Below the pieces are notes generated by a model. It ran no database searches. It saw only the letters and a list, made by a program, of their open reading frames with translations, and was not told the origin of the DNA. A stretch of DNA of 64,000 nt from assembly GCA_025354985.1 (NCBI GenBank), contig JANXLU010000055.1:1-64000 (forward strand), in the 5' to 3' direction. Within the stretch, counting starts at the first letter, position 1, and each line of letters opens with the position of its first letter. Source of the DNA: Chloroflexota bacterium (GTDB lineage: Bacteria; Chloroflexota; Anaerolineae; J036; Brachytrichaceae). Of this stretch, positions 33,551 through 42,952 are shown one piece after another. Both the position numbers and the translations under genes were made by a program.

Positions 33551-34024
33551 ATGAAAGTCATTCCGTTGGCGTTTGGTTTCATCGCAATTGTGCTTGCCGT
33601 GCTCTCACTTTTACAGGGAATAAAGGAGGTGCGGATCGCCCGCAGCGCGCGTGGCTGGCTGGCAACCGCGGCGACGATTGTGGAAGGCACGTTTGTGCCC
33701 ATTTCGGTGACTGTCGGGCGCGCGCGGCGCACGGAGTTTATGGTCAAGCTGGTCTATCAATATCGGGCATCCGCCATTCTGATGACCGGCACCTCGATTC
33801 GCTCGGATAACATGCCCGTGACTTTTCTCACCCCGGCCGCGGCGAACAAATATATCGATTCGCTGCGGGCAAATGCCGCGTTGCAGGCCTGGGTTGATCC
33901 GGAAAACCCCTCGCGTGCCGTGCTCGAACGCGGCAAGATCACCGGAATCGTCGTTTCATTTTGGACGGCGCTTTTCCTCGGCGTGCTTGGGGCCTTTGCG
34001 GTTTTTATCGGCCTGCCGGCCTGA
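33551..34024 (+). CDS. DUF3592-type membrane protein
   Basis: 157 aa. Helix 1 at residues about 4-22, a beta-rich middle (WLATAATIVEGTFVPISVTV, VKLVYQYRASAILMTGTSIR, VDPENPSRAVLERG) and helix 2 at about 132-154. The middle pattern with a Val-x-Tyr-x-Tyr-x-x core and a WVDPENPSRAVL segment is characteristic of DUF3592. An AGGAG stands 8 nt before the ATG. The family has no known function and is thought to be an envelope protein. Confidence 0.8.
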   Translation: MKVIPLAFGFIAIVLAVLSLLQGIKEVRIARSARGWLATAATIVEGTFVPISVTVGRARRTEFMVKLVYQYRASAILMTGTSIRSDNMPVTFLTPAAANKYIDSLRANAALQAWVDPENPSRAVLERGKITGIVVSFWTALFLGVLGAFAVFIGLPA

Positions 34025-34069
34025 GCAACGTGCGCTGCTCACGACCACCGATTTGCAAAACGGCGGGGC

Positions 34070-36391
34070 CTACCGCACCTGGGCCAGCAAACCCGCGACG
34101 ATGACATCGGCCGGTTGGGGCAGGTGCGCCTCTTGAAAACTGAGCATGGTGCGCAGCGGAAGTCCCTGGATAATTGCCCCAAAATCCAGCCCAAGCATGT
34201 CGCCGCCGCCCTCACCCGCCCCGAGCCCGGTCTGCAGCCCGCGCATCATCTGCTCAAACATGGGCCCAAACACTACCGCGCCACGCGGGTGCGCCAGCCA
34301 TTCGCGAATGGTGCTGTCCTGGTTTAGCGGCACATGATGATCGGTGGCCGCCTGCAGCGTCCCGGTTAGCGTCGCGCGAATATCAGTGCTCGATGCTCCG
34401 ATCAGCACGTCATACGCGTCGCTTTCCGCAATCCACTGCGCAAACGCCGGATCATAGTAGGCAAATGCCCGGGCCTCCAGGTGCATGGTCACAGTCCTGG
34501 TCTCGCCGGGTGCCAGGGCAACCTTGGCAAAAGCCTTCAGTTCTTTGCATGGTCGCGAAAGACGTGGCGCATGTTGATGCACATATATTTGCACGACCTC
34601 GCTGCCGGCCACCGCCCCGGTGTTGGTCACGTCAACCGACACATCCACACCCTCGGCATCCGAAAACACCGGTCGGGACAAGCGTGCATGCGCGTAGGCG
34701 AACGTGGTGTAGCTAAGCCCGTGACCAAACGGAAACTGCACCGGCACGTCCTTGCTGTCGTAATAGCGGTAACCCATAAACAGCCCCTCGCCGTAGCGCA
34801 CCACGCCGTTCTCACCCGGGTAGTTGATATATGCCGGCGTGTCGGCCAGCCGCAGCGGAAAGGTCTCGGCCAGCTTGCCGCTGGGGTTCACCCGGCCGCA
34901 CAGCACATCGGCCACCGCACCACCCGCGGCCTGACCGGAAAAGCCGATAAACAGCACGGCCGCCACGCTGTCCAGCCAGCCGCTCATGCCGATGGCTGAA
35001 CCACACGTTAACACCACCACGGTGCGCGGCTGGGCCGCACCCACTGCGCGGATTAGGTCTACCTGACCCGGGGTGAGGTCGAGGTCGGGCCGGTCGAACC
35101 CCTCCGATTCCTTTGAGCCGGGCAACCCGACAAACAGCACGGCGGCATCTGCACCGTGGGCCAGCGCCACCGCGCTGGCGATGCCTTCCGCGGTCGTGCT
35201 GCCATCCGCCGCGCAGCCCTCCGAATAACTGGTTTCGATATCGCGCAGCAATTTCTGCAGCTCGACAAACGGCACATCCACCTGGCTGGGATTGATCCGC
35301 GAGCTGCCGTTGCCCTGATACAACGCAACCTTGGCTGAGTGCCCGATCACCGCCAGCGATGACACGCGGTGCCTGGCGTTGGCCGGCCCGAGCGGGAGCA
35401 CGCCGCTGTTCTTGAGCAGCACCGCCGACTGGGCCGCGATTCGCCGTGCCAGCGCATGCCGATCTATCGGCACGGCCGGCGTGGATCGCTGCGGCCCATG
35501 CGCCCGGTCCACCAGTTGAAGCACGCGCCCGGCGCACACATCAAGGTCGGCCAGTGGCAGCGCGTCGCCGCCGGAACTGGTGACGGCGGCGATCACCGCC
35601 TGCACCCGCCGGGGTTTGGGGCCCGGCATCTCGAGATCAAGCCCTGCCGAGATGCCGGCCGGGCGGTTGTGCACCGCGCCCCAATCTGACATCACCAGCC
35701 CGGTGAAGCCCCATTCCGTGCGCAGAATGTCGGTCAGAAGTTGTTTGTGTTCGGAGCAGTATGTGCCGTTTAGCCGGTTATACGCGCACATCACCGTCCA
35801 TGGCTGCGCCTGGGTTACCGCGATTTCAAACGCCCGCAGATACAACTCGCGCAACGCTCGCTCGTCCACCACCGCGCTTATCCGGTCGCGGTCACACTCC
35901 TGATTGTTGGCCGCGAAATGCTTGATCGAGGCGCCCACGCCCCGGCTCTGCATGCCGTTGATGAGCGCGGCCGCGAGGTTGCCGGTGAGCACCGGGTCCT
36001 CGGAGAAATATTCAAAATTGCGCCCGCACAACGGGGTGCGCTTCATGTTTACGCCAGGTCCCAGCAGCACGTCCACCCCGAGCGCACGGGCCTCATCCGC
36101 CAGCGCTTCGCCCAGCTCGCGCAGCAAGCCCACGTCCCACGAGCATGCGGTTGCGGACGCCGTGGGGTAGGCCGTCGCCACGTGGCTTTGCGCAATCACC
36201 GCCATCGGGTCGCTGACCTTGCGCACGCCGTGCGGCCCATCCGACACCCATACCGATGGGATACTTAAGCGCGGGATGGCCGTGGTCGTCCACGCCGAGG
36301 CGCCGGTGCATAGCGCGGCCTTTTCTTCAAGCGTGAGTTGCGGGAGCAGTGACGCGAACATCATTGGGCGGATTCTATCGAAGTCATGCAT
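34070..36391 (-). CDS. GH3 beta-glucosidase
   Basis: 773 aa. The (beta/alpha)8 N-domain begins LTLEEKAALCTGASAWTTTA and includes VSDGPHGVRK, the KHFAANNQECDR motif and the nucleophile Asp236 in LVMSDWGAVHNR. The C-terminal alpha/beta domain follows (RIAAQSAVLLKNSGVLPLG) and then a fibronectin-III-like domain (EVVQIYVHQHAPRLSRPCKE). No signal peptide, so the enzyme is probably cytoplasmic and acts on imported oligosaccharides such as cellobiose or other beta-glucosides. The start at 36391 is preferred, although ATG 36364 or 36361 would lose little. It is monocistronic and divergent from the response regulator. Confidence 0.95.
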   Translation of the reverse strand: MHDFDRIRPMMFASLLPQLTLEEKAALCTGASAWTTTAIPRLSIPSVWVSDGPHGVRKVSDPMAVIAQSHVATAYPTASATACSWDVGLLRELGEALADEARALGVDVLLGPGVNMKRTPLCGRNFEYFSEDPVLTGNLAAALINGMQSRGVGASIKHFAANNQECDRDRISAVVDERALRELYLRAFEIAVTQAQPWTVMCAYNRLNGTYCSEHKQLLTDILRTEWGFTGLVMSDWGAVHNRPAGISAGLDLEMPGPKPRRVQAVIAAVTSSGGDALPLADLDVCAGRVLQLVDRAHGPQRSTPAVPIDRHALARRIAAQSAVLLKNSGVLPLGPANARHRVSSLAVIGHSAKVALYQGNGSSRINPSQVDVPFVELQKLLRDIETSYSEGCAADGSTTAEGIASAVALAHGADAAVLFVGLPGSKESEGFDRPDLDLTPGQVDLIRAVGAAQPRTVVVLTCGSAIGMSGWLDSVAAVLFIGFSGQAAGGAVADVLCGRVNPSGKLAETFPLRLADTPAYINYPGENGVVRYGEGLFMGYRYYDSKDVPVQFPFGHGLSYTTFAYAHARLSRPVFSDAEGVDVSVDVTNTGAVAGSEVVQIYVHQHAPRLSRPCKELKAFAKVALAPGETRTVTMHLEARAFAYYDPAFAQWIAESDAYDVLIGASSTDIRATLTGTLQAATDHHVPLNQDSTIREWLAHPRGAVVFGPMFEQMMRGLQTGLGAGEGGGDMLGLDFGAIIQGLPLRTMLSFQEAHLPQPADVIVAGLLAQVR

Positions 36392-36576
36392 TACCCGGCA
36401 ATTCCTACCTCGATAGCGGCATCTGCATCAGCGCTCCGCCATTTTCGATGGAACGGCTGCGATCGTTTATGGTGTCCTAATTCGGGCTTGTAAAGTCACT
36501 GGTTTCAACATTTCCCGATGGGAGTTAACATGCACAAGTCCCACCACTATTTCATGAGGTCGGTTACACTAAAAGG

Positions 36577-37254
36577 ATGCGCCTGCTGTTTGTAGAGGAT
36601 GATCGCAAAATCGCCAAGGTTGTCGTGCGCGGTCTGCGTGAAGAAGGTTATGACGTGGAACACGCCTTGGATGGCGAGCAGGCGCTGGCCATGATCCTGG
36701 CGGAAGCACCGCTGCCCTTCGGGTTGATGATCTTTGATGTGCGCATACCCAAGCGCGACGGCTACAGCTTGTGTGCCGAGGTACGCGCCCTGGGCATAAG
36801 GGCGCCCATCCTGATGCTAACCGCGCTCGATACGCCGGCGGACCGCGCCCGCGGGCTGGCCAGTGGTGCGGACGATTACATCGTCAAGCCGTTTGATTTT
36901 CCAGTGTTGCTTGCCCGGCTGCGCGCGGTTACGATGCGTGCGCCGGTGGAGCCCGAGGGTGGGCGCATGGTAATTGACACGCTCACCTATGACGTGGCCG
37001 GCAAAAGCGCCACGCGCGATGGCCGGCCGCTGGACCTTGGGCCGCGGGAAGCCGGGCTGCTGGAACACCTCATGCGCAACACCGGGCGCGCGGTCGGGCG
37101 CGGCATGTTGCAACAAGCCGTGTGGGGCGTGGACTATGACGGCGCCGCCGATGTGGTGGACGTGTATATGGAACGGTTGCGCAAGAAGGTGGATGCGCAC
37201 GGTCGCCCGCTTATTCAGGCGATTCGCGACGTGGGTTATCGGATCGGCGTCTAA
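36577..37254 (+). CDS. OmpR-family response regulator
   Basis: 225 aa. Receiver domain (about 1-118) with the acidic pair ED at 7-8, phospho-acceptor Asp54 in MIFDVRIPKRDG, Thr in LMLTALDTPAD and Lys in YIVKPFDF. Winged-helix DNA-binding domain (about 128-222) with LDLGPREAGLLEHLM and VVDVYMERLRKKV. No histidine kinase is adjacent. The PhoR-like kinase at 15998-17143 is the only kinase in this window, but the distance is too great to claim pairing. It is divergent from the GH3 gene and could control it. Its end overlaps the serine hydrolase by 4 nt. Confidence 0.93.
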   Translation: MRLLFVEDDRKIAKVVVRGLREEGYDVEHALDGEQALAMILAEAPLPFGLMIFDVRIPKRDGYSLCAEVRALGIRAPILMLTALDTPADRARGLASGADDYIVKPFDFPVLLARLRAVTMRAPVEPEGGRMVIDTLTYDVAGKSATRDGRPLDLGPREAGLLEHLMRNTGRAVGRGMLQQAVWGVDYDGAADVVDVYMERLRKKVDAHGRPLIQAIRDVGYRIGV

Positions 37255-38501
37255 TCTTCGGTCAGCGCCTGATACGTGAGCAGGTGCAGATCGGAATCGG
37301 GCCGCTCCATGCTGAACATGTATTGGGTCATAAACACGCCCACGATGTGATTCACGGGGTCCACCCAGAAGTTGGTCTTGGCTGCACCGCCCCAGCCGTG
37401 CTCACCAATGGAGCCCGGCAGACCGGATGCCGCCACATCCATGGCGACCGATGACCCCAGCCCAAACCCGCGACCCGGGTTGGCCACCCCGCCGATTTCC
37501 CAGGGCAGCATGGCCGCGGGCAGGTGATTCAGATACATAAAATCCACGGTGCTGGGCGCCAATATCCGGGCGCCGTCGAGCTGGCCGCGGTTGCACAGCA
37601 TTTGGGCAAAGCGCAGGTAGTCCCAGGCCGTGGAAAATAGTCCATGCCCGCCTCGGGCAAATGTGGTGGTGTTGTTTGCCGGGTACGTGGCGTCAACATC
37701 CTGACGTCCATTTTGGCCGCGCTGCCAGGCTTCCACCATTTGGCTGACCGTGTGCGTCGTAATATCCGGGTGGCCATACATGGTGGCCAGGCGCGTCATT
37801 TTTTCCGCTACGACCGAGAACGCGGTGTCAGCCATGCCAAGGGGCTTAAAGATGCGTTCAGCGAGAAATTCCTGCAGCGTCTGACCGGAGATCACCTCGA
37901 TCAACCGCGCAATCACGTCAATCGACAAGCCGTAGTTAAATTTGGTTCCGGGTTGATGCGCCAGCGGCAGGGTTGCAATCCCCGCGACCATGGTCTCCAG
38001 CGAGTTATCCGCATTCGCGCCCAGGTTGGATGCGCGATATAACGCGCACACGGGTGAATCCTCCAAAAAATTGTAGGTGAGGCCGGAGGTATGTGTGAAC
38101 AAGTGCTGGATCAGCATTGGGCGCACAAGATCGGCCTCGCTGATCGCGCCATCGGCGCCCGCGCTCATGACGCGCAGTTTGGCAAATGCCGGCAGAAACT
38201 TGGCGACCGGGTCGGACAGCTGAAACTTGCCTTCCTCAAACAGGGTCATGGCCGCCACGCACACGACCGGCTTGGTCATCGAGTAAAGCCGGTAGATCGT
38301 GTCCGCGGTCAGTGGTGTGTTGCTCTCGCGATCCTGCCAGCCCACCTGCCCGGCATGCACGATCTCGCCCCGCCGGGCCACCAGGGTGCTGATGCCCGAG
38401 AACCCGTGATGGTCCACATAGGCCTGCATCAACGGTTTGATTCGGGCGAGTCGTTCGGTGTTGAATCCAAGGGCTTCCGGGGTGGATGTTGATTTTTTCA
38501 T
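37251..38501 (-). CDS. serine hydrolase of the beta-lactamase/S12 family
   Basis: 416 aa from ATG 38501 (MKKSTSTPEALGF), with AGGTGG a few nt before it. The active-site SxxK is SMTKPVV (Ser74, Lys77), the second motif is KFNYGLSIDV (Tyr-x-Ser), and the third box is GEHGWGGAAKTNFWV. This is the class C beta-lactamase fold of esterases such as EstB and of D-alanyl-type peptidases. There is no signal peptide, which argues for an esterase rather than a penicillin-binding protein. The 3' end overlaps the convergent response-regulator gene by 4 nt. Confidence 0.9.
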   Translation of the reverse strand: MKKSTSTPEALGFNTERLARIKPLMQAYVDHHGFSGISTLVARRGEIVHAGQVGWQDRESNTPLTADTIYRLYSMTKPVVCVAAMTLFEEGKFQLSDPVAKFLPAFAKLRVMSAGADGAISEADLVRPMLIQHLFTHTSGLTYNFLEDSPVCALYRASNLGANADNSLETMVAGIATLPLAHQPGTKFNYGLSIDVIARLIEVISGQTLQEFLAERIFKPLGMADTAFSVVAEKMTRLATMYGHPDITTHTVSQMVEAWQRGQNGRQDVDATYPANNTTTFARGGHGLFSTAWDYLRFAQMLCNRGQLDGARILAPSTVDFMYLNHLPAAMLPWEIGGVANPGRGFGLGSSVAMDVAASGLPGSIGEHGWGGAAKTNFWVDPVNHIVGVFMTQYMFSMERPDSDLHLLTYQALTED

Positions 38502-38574
38502 GCCACCTATACTACGTGAATCCGCGCGCACCAACGAGCACACCAGTCGAACCAGTTGGCGCGATAATCACATT

Positions 38575-39426
38575 ATGGCAAACCAAACCCTCGTCGATTG
38601 TCACGTGCACCTCTGGGACCCGAACCATTTCCGCATCCCCTGGCTGGATGGCATCAGTCTCAACAAGGCGTTTCTGCCGGCCGACTTGCACGCCCATGCC
38701 GCACCACATACCATCCAAGCCTATGTATATGCGGAGGTGGATGTCGCGCCGCACTATTCACTAAGCGAGGTGCGTTGGGTGGAGGCTCAGGCCCAACACG
38801 ATCCCCGCTTGAAAGGGATCATTGCCAATGCGCCACTGGAATACGGTCTGCAGGTCAAGGCCTATCTGGATGAGCTGATGACCGCGAGCTCGCACGTCAA
38901 GGGCATCCGCCGGTTGCTGCAAGGCGAGTCTGACACCAATTTTTGTCTACTGCCGGCATTTGTTACCGGGGTTTCACTCCTGGCTGATTATGGCTTGAGC
39001 TTTGACATTTGCATCAGACACGCGCAGCTCCCCTCGGTCATCGAGCTGGTGCGTCGTTGCCCCGCCGTCAAATTCGTGCTCGATCACATTGCCAAGCCGG
39101 ATATTGCGCATCACGTCATGGAGCCGTGGCGCACCCAACTGCAGGCCCTTGCCGCACTGCCCAATGTGGCGTGCAAGATCAGTGGGATGGTAAACGAGGC
39201 GGACAACGCGAATTGGCGCCTGGAAGATTTGCGCCCGTATGTTGACCACGTGGCCGCCTGCTTTGGCGAGGATCGGATCATGTTTGGCGGGGATTGGCCG
39301 GTGTGCACCCTGGCCACCACCTACGCGCGCTGGGTGGATACGCTGGACGAGCTCACGAGCGCATGGAGCGCGTCTGCGCGCCGAAAGCTCTTTATTGAGA
39401 ACAGCACCCGCATCTATCGGTTGTAG
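38575..39426 (+). CDS. amidohydrolase (COG3618, TIM-barrel lactonase-like)
   Basis: 283 aa. The metal-binding HxH is in TLVDCHVHLWDPNHF; other family marks are AYVYAEVDVAPHYSLSEVRW, KGIRRLLQGESD, VKFVLDHIAKPDI and CKISGMVNEADNANW, ending with IMFGGDWPVCTL where the Asp is catalytic. This is the L-fuconolactonase / 2-pyrone-4,6-dicarboxylate lactonase group. It hydrolyses a lactone; substrate unknown. The start at 38575 is preferred over longer frames that overlap the divergent serine hydrolase. The helicase gene begins 3 nt after its stop, so the two are co-transcribed. Confidence 0.9.
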   Translation: MANQTLVDCHVHLWDPNHFRIPWLDGISLNKAFLPADLHAHAAPHTIQAYVYAEVDVAPHYSLSEVRWVEAQAQHDPRLKGIIANAPLEYGLQVKAYLDELMTASSHVKGIRRLLQGESDTNFCLLPAFVTGVSLLADYGLSFDICIRHAQLPSVIELVRRCPAVKFVLDHIAKPDIAHHVMEPWRTQLQALAALPNVACKISGMVNEADNANWRLEDLRPYVDHVAACFGEDRIMFGGDWPVCTLATTYARWVDTLDELTSAWSASARRKLFIENSTRIYRL

Positions 39427-39429
39427 CCA

Positions 39430-42057
39430 GTGCTTGATGACCTGTTGACCGCCCTGCGCGCCGACGCCGAGTTTATGCGCGATGTGGCGGTCTGGCAGCA
39501 TGCACCTTCGGTGGCTGCGCGTCACCAAAGTTGGCCGGCCATGCTGGATGCGCGGGTGCTGGCCGCCCTGGCGTCGCGTGGCATTGCGTTGCCGTATTCG
39601 CATCAGGCACAGGCCGTGTCAAATGCGCTCGCCAATGAACATGTTGTGGTGGTGGCCAGCGCCGCCGGGGGTAAGAGCCTGTGCTTTCACGCGCCCATTG
39701 CCCACGCGTTAATCAACGATGCGCGTGCCACCGCGCTGTGTCTGTTCCCCACCAAGGCCCTGGCCCAGGATCAGCTCACCAGCCTTCGTGGGCTGCTGCA
39801 AGCGTGTGGGTTGGTGCCCCCGGGCAAGGCGGGTGGCGCGCTGGTGAGCGCCTATGACGGGGACACCCCGCAATCTCAGCGCGGCGACATCCGTCGTGAT
39901 GCCAAGGTGATTGTGACCAATGCCGACATGCTGCATGTTGGCATCCTGCCCCACCATACCCGCTGGGCCGGGTTCTTTCGCCACCTGAAATTTGTGGTCA
40001 TCGATGAGCTGCATTTATATCGCGGCGTGTTTGGCAGCCACGTGGCAAATGTCGTGCGCCGTCTAAAGCGTCTGTGCGCCTTCTATGGATCTCATCCGGT
40101 CTTTATCCTGGCGAGCGCCACCATAGCGAACCCGCAGGAACACGCCGAGCGACTGACCGAAGAATCCGTGGCCCTGGTGGATGATGACGGCAGCCCGCAT
40201 GGGGATCAACATGTAATCCTGATAAACCCGCCATTGCTCCCGGATCAGGCCGCCCAGAACCTGCGTGTCAGCAGTCTGCTGATTGCGCGCGACGTTGCGG
40301 CGCGGTTTGTGCGCGCGGGCGCCCAGACCATCGCGTTTGCGCGATCCCGTCAAGACACCGAAGTTCTGCTCAGTTACCTTCGTGCCGTCGCCGGATCGAG
40401 CGCGAAAATCGCCGGGTATCGTGGCGGATATCTGCCCGAAGAACGACGCGCCATCGAGGCTGGTTTGCGTAATGGCGCGGTGCGCGGCGTGGTGACTACC
40501 AACGCACTTGAAGTCGGAATTGACATCGGCGAACTTGACGCTTGTGTGATGACCGGATACGCCGGGACCATTGCCAGCTTTTGGCAGCAAAGCGGGCGGG
40601 CCGGGCGGCGGCGAAACACAAGCGTGGCGGTGATGGTGGCAAGCGCCAATGCGCTGGATCAATATCTGGCCGCCCACCCGGAATATCTATTCAGCCAGTC
40701 ACCCGAGCACGCCCGCATCTCCCCGGACAACCTGGGCATCTTTGCCGCGCACGTGGCCTGTGCCACGTTTGAGCTGCCGTTTAGCCGGGATGAGTTGCTC
40801 GGTCGTGCCGCGGTGACCGAGTTCCTTGAAATCCTGCGCGAAGATGGCGATGTGCACGCCAGTGGTCTGTCTGCGTTGCCGCTCTTTCGCGATGCGCCCG
40901 GTGCGCAACCGGACCCAAAATCGCCGTCGGGTCTGGTGCGCTACACCTGGGTGGGTGAGGGCTACCCGGCCGAGCGCATTTCACTGCGCGGGATTGGCGA
41001 ACGCGTGGCCATCATTGCCGACGGCGAGGCCGATTCGCCCAGGCAGTTGTTGGGCGAGACCGAGCGCGCCAGCGCCCCGGCCCGCGTCCACGTTGGTGCG
41101 GTCTACATGCACCAGGGCGAGACCTATCTTGTCACCGAGCTGGATTGGGAGCAGGGCGTGGCGCGCGCGCGCAAGGCGGACGTGGACTTTTATACCCGCG
41201 CCTCGGTTGTGTCCGAGGTGGTGGTTTTGCATGAGTTTGAGCGCCCGGCGCTCCCCGGGCCGGAACCCGTCGCCCGCGCGGTCATGGGTGAGCTGCAAAT
41301 AACCACCCGCGTTCCCAGCTTCAAGCAGATTCAATTCAACACCCATCATGAATTGGGGCGCGGTCAACTTGACCTGCCGGAGCAGACGCTGCACACAACC
41401 GGATATTGGTTCGCCGTTCCAGAGGAGCTGGCCAAACAACTCGCCCGGGCGGGTGTGATCAAACTCCCCAACGACTACGGTCCAAATTGGCCCAGGCAGC
41501 GCAACGCCGCGCGCGCTCGGGATCAGTTCAAGTGCACGGTGTGTGGCAAGCCCGAACCACCGGAGCGCCAGCACGATGTCCACCACAAAACTCCTTTTCG
41601 TAAATTTGGCTATGTGCCCGGAGAAAATGACCACTACCTGCGCGCCAACCAGCTCGACAATTTAATAACGGTGTGCCCGGATTGTCACGCCAGGGTGGAG
41701 ACCGCCGACCGGGATGGCAGCGCGCTTGACGGGTTGGCTTATTTGCTCGGCAATATTGCGCCCTTGTTTGTAATGTGCGACCCCGCCGACCTGGCGGTGG
41801 TTGCCGACTGGCAGAGCCCGCATACCCGTCTGCCCACAATTACCGTGTATGAATTAACGCCGGGGGGTATCGGTCTTTCCGAGGAGCTGTGCACACAGCA
41901 TGCGCGTATGCTGGAGGTGTGCACCCAGCGTATTCACGAGTGCGTCTGCGAGCGCGGATGCCCGGCATGCATCGGCCCTGTTGGTCCGGGTTCGCTCGAT
42001 GGCCCCCTGCGCAACATAAAGGCTGACACGTTAACGCTTATTGAGGCCATTCGCTGA
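39430..42057 (+). CDS. MrfA/YprA-type DExH helicase with inserted HNH domain
   Basis: 875 aa. Helicase core: Walker A VASAAGGKSLCFHAP, PTKALAQDQL, the DELH box in VVIDELHLYRG, ILASATIANPQEHAERL, then NALEVGIDIGELDACVM and SFWQQSGRAGRR. The C-terminus has the four-Cys zinc site CVCERGCPACIGPVG typical of MrfA/YprA (DUF1998) helicases, which repair mitomycin crosslinks. Between the TTGYWFAVPEEL segment and LDGLAYLLGNIAPLFVMC lies an extra block of about 70 residues (about 692-762): RARDQFKCTVCGKPE, RQHDVHHKTPFRKFGY and ANQLDNLITVCPDCHARVE. This is a zinc-type HNH nuclease fold with the His-His, Asn and His positions in place. Relatives I know (MrfA, Hrq1) lack it. It follows the amidohydrolase gene by 3 nt. 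Confidence 0.9.
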   Translation: MLDDLLTALRADAEFMRDVAVWQHAPSVAARHQSWPAMLDARVLAALASRGIALPYSHQAQAVSNALANEHVVVVASAAGGKSLCFHAPIAHALINDARATALCLFPTKALAQDQLTSLRGLLQACGLVPPGKAGGALVSAYDGDTPQSQRGDIRRDAKVIVTNADMLHVGILPHHTRWAGFFRHLKFVVIDELHLYRGVFGSHVANVVRRLKRLCAFYGSHPVFILASATIANPQEHAERLTEESVALVDDDGSPHGDQHVILINPPLLPDQAAQNLRVSSLLIARDVAARFVRAGAQTIAFARSRQDTEVLLSYLRAVAGSSAKIAGYRGGYLPEERRAIEAGLRNGAVRGVVTTNALEVGIDIGELDACVMTGYAGTIASFWQQSGRAGRRRNTSVAVMVASANALDQYLAAHPEYLFSQSPEHARISPDNLGIFAAHVACATFELPFSRDELLGRAAVTEFLEILREDGDVHASGLSALPLFRDAPGAQPDPKSPSGLVRYTWVGEGYPAERISLRGIGERVAIIADGEADSPRQLLGETERASAPARVHVGAVYMHQGETYLVTELDWEQGVARARKADVDFYTRASVVSEVVVLHEFERPALPGPEPVARAVMGELQITTRVPSFKQIQFNTHHELGRGQLDLPEQTLHTTGYWFAVPEELAKQLARAGVIKLPNDYGPNWPRQRNAARARDQFKCTVCGKPEPPERQHDVHHKTPFRKFGYVPGENDHYLRANQLDNLITVCPDCHARVETADRDGSALDGLAYLLGNIAPLFVMCDPADLAVVADWQSPHTRLPTITVYELTPGGIGLSEELCTQHARMLEVCTQRIHECVCERGCPACIGPVGPGSLDGPLRNIKADTLTLIEAIR

Positions 42058-42071
42058 GCGTGCGCACGCTC
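42056..42071. repeat. 16-nt perfect palindrome at the helicase 3' end
   Basis: GAGCGTGCGCACGCTC is fully self-complementary and overlaps the helicase stop codon (42055-42057). It lies between convergent genes (helicase and EspG-like) and could form a short hairpin on either transcript; no T run follows. Confidence 0.5.
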
Positions 42072-42145
42072 CGGCCAACCCGTCCTTAACGCTATGCGGG
42101 CACGATACGCCAGACTGTTGGCGGATTGCCGTGTGGGCACAGATG

Positions 42146-42925
42146 TCACGCGGCCGTGATGGCCGTCAACAAACCCTCGAACCCCGCAGCCGTAATCGCA
42201 CCAAGCTGCGAGCTGCCATCACCCTGATCCACCAGCAGAAAATTGCCGGAAGGACTGCAAAACACGGCCAGGTCGCGCGACGTGACCGTTTCACCCGGTG
42301 GCAGCGCGGCGAATGCAAGCGTGGCCGACCATGATAGCGACGTTACGCACGCCAGCCAGCCCAGCGCCGTAGGTGATAGCCCGCTATTGTCCGCCAGCGC
42401 ATCGCGGGCATCGGCGAAACCGTTGGTCAGGGCAAGGTTGTAGACCGCGATAAACAGTTGACTGCTGACCTCGACCGGCTCGCCATTCGCGTGGTCCTCC
42501 GCATTCCCGGTGAGCGGCAATACGTTCACCAGCCGCTGCACTAATTCCGCGACGCCGCCCACGTCGCCAAGACGATGCGCGTCGGCGGTTGGCTGGGTGT
42601 GCTCGATAAAGGCTCCATCGCGCTCATAGTAGATAAACCGTTGCACGCCTGAACCCGGCGTGTTCTTGGTCACCAGCACCCCGCGCTCGGGTTCGGCCAG
42701 GGTAAGCGCCGCGCGCAACACCGATTGTTCCAGGCTCACCTCGTTCGCGCCAGTTTGTCGCAGCAGTCCGCGCCCGGCCAGCGTGCGCTCGCCGGCAGCC
42801 AGCAGCGCCTGCCGACTTGGTGCATCGGCCGGTAACTCGGCGCTCGCGTCCAGGCCAAATACCTGGTCGGCACGGGTGAACGCACACAGCGCGAAAAATT
42901 CCGGTCGGGTAAAGGTTAATTCCAT
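42146..42925 (-). CDS. EspG-like ESX-secretion-associated protein
   Basis: 259 aa, soluble. The layout is that of EspG proteins: an N-terminal helix near FTRPEFFALCAFTR, a helical turn with ERTLAGRGLLRQTG, the segment ALTLAEPERGVLV followed by a beta stretch (RFIYYERDGAFIEHTQPTAD), and a C-terminal part with LAVFCSPSGNFLLVDQGDG and a final helix. A second protein with the same plan is encoded at 52421-53203. EspG chaperones bind PE/PPE pairs for type VII secretion in actinobacteria; here it lies in a three-gene unit behind a WXG100-domain protein, so it may act as its chaperone or regulator. Assignment rests on pattern, not on a database match. Confidence 0.6.
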   Translation of the reverse strand: MELTFTRPEFFALCAFTRADQVFGLDASAELPADAPSRQALLAAGERTLAGRGLLRQTGANEVSLEQSVLRAALTLAEPERGVLVTKNTPGSGVQRFIYYERDGAFIEHTQPTADAHRLGDVGGVAELVQRLVNVLPLTGNAEDHANGEPVEVSSQLFIAVYNLALTNGFADARDALADNSGLSPTALGWLACVTSLSWSATLAFAALPPGETVTSRDLAVFCSPSGNFLLVDQGDGSSQLGAITAAGFEGLLTAITAA

Positions 42926-42952
42926 TGGACAGACTGAATGATCATCGGTTGT

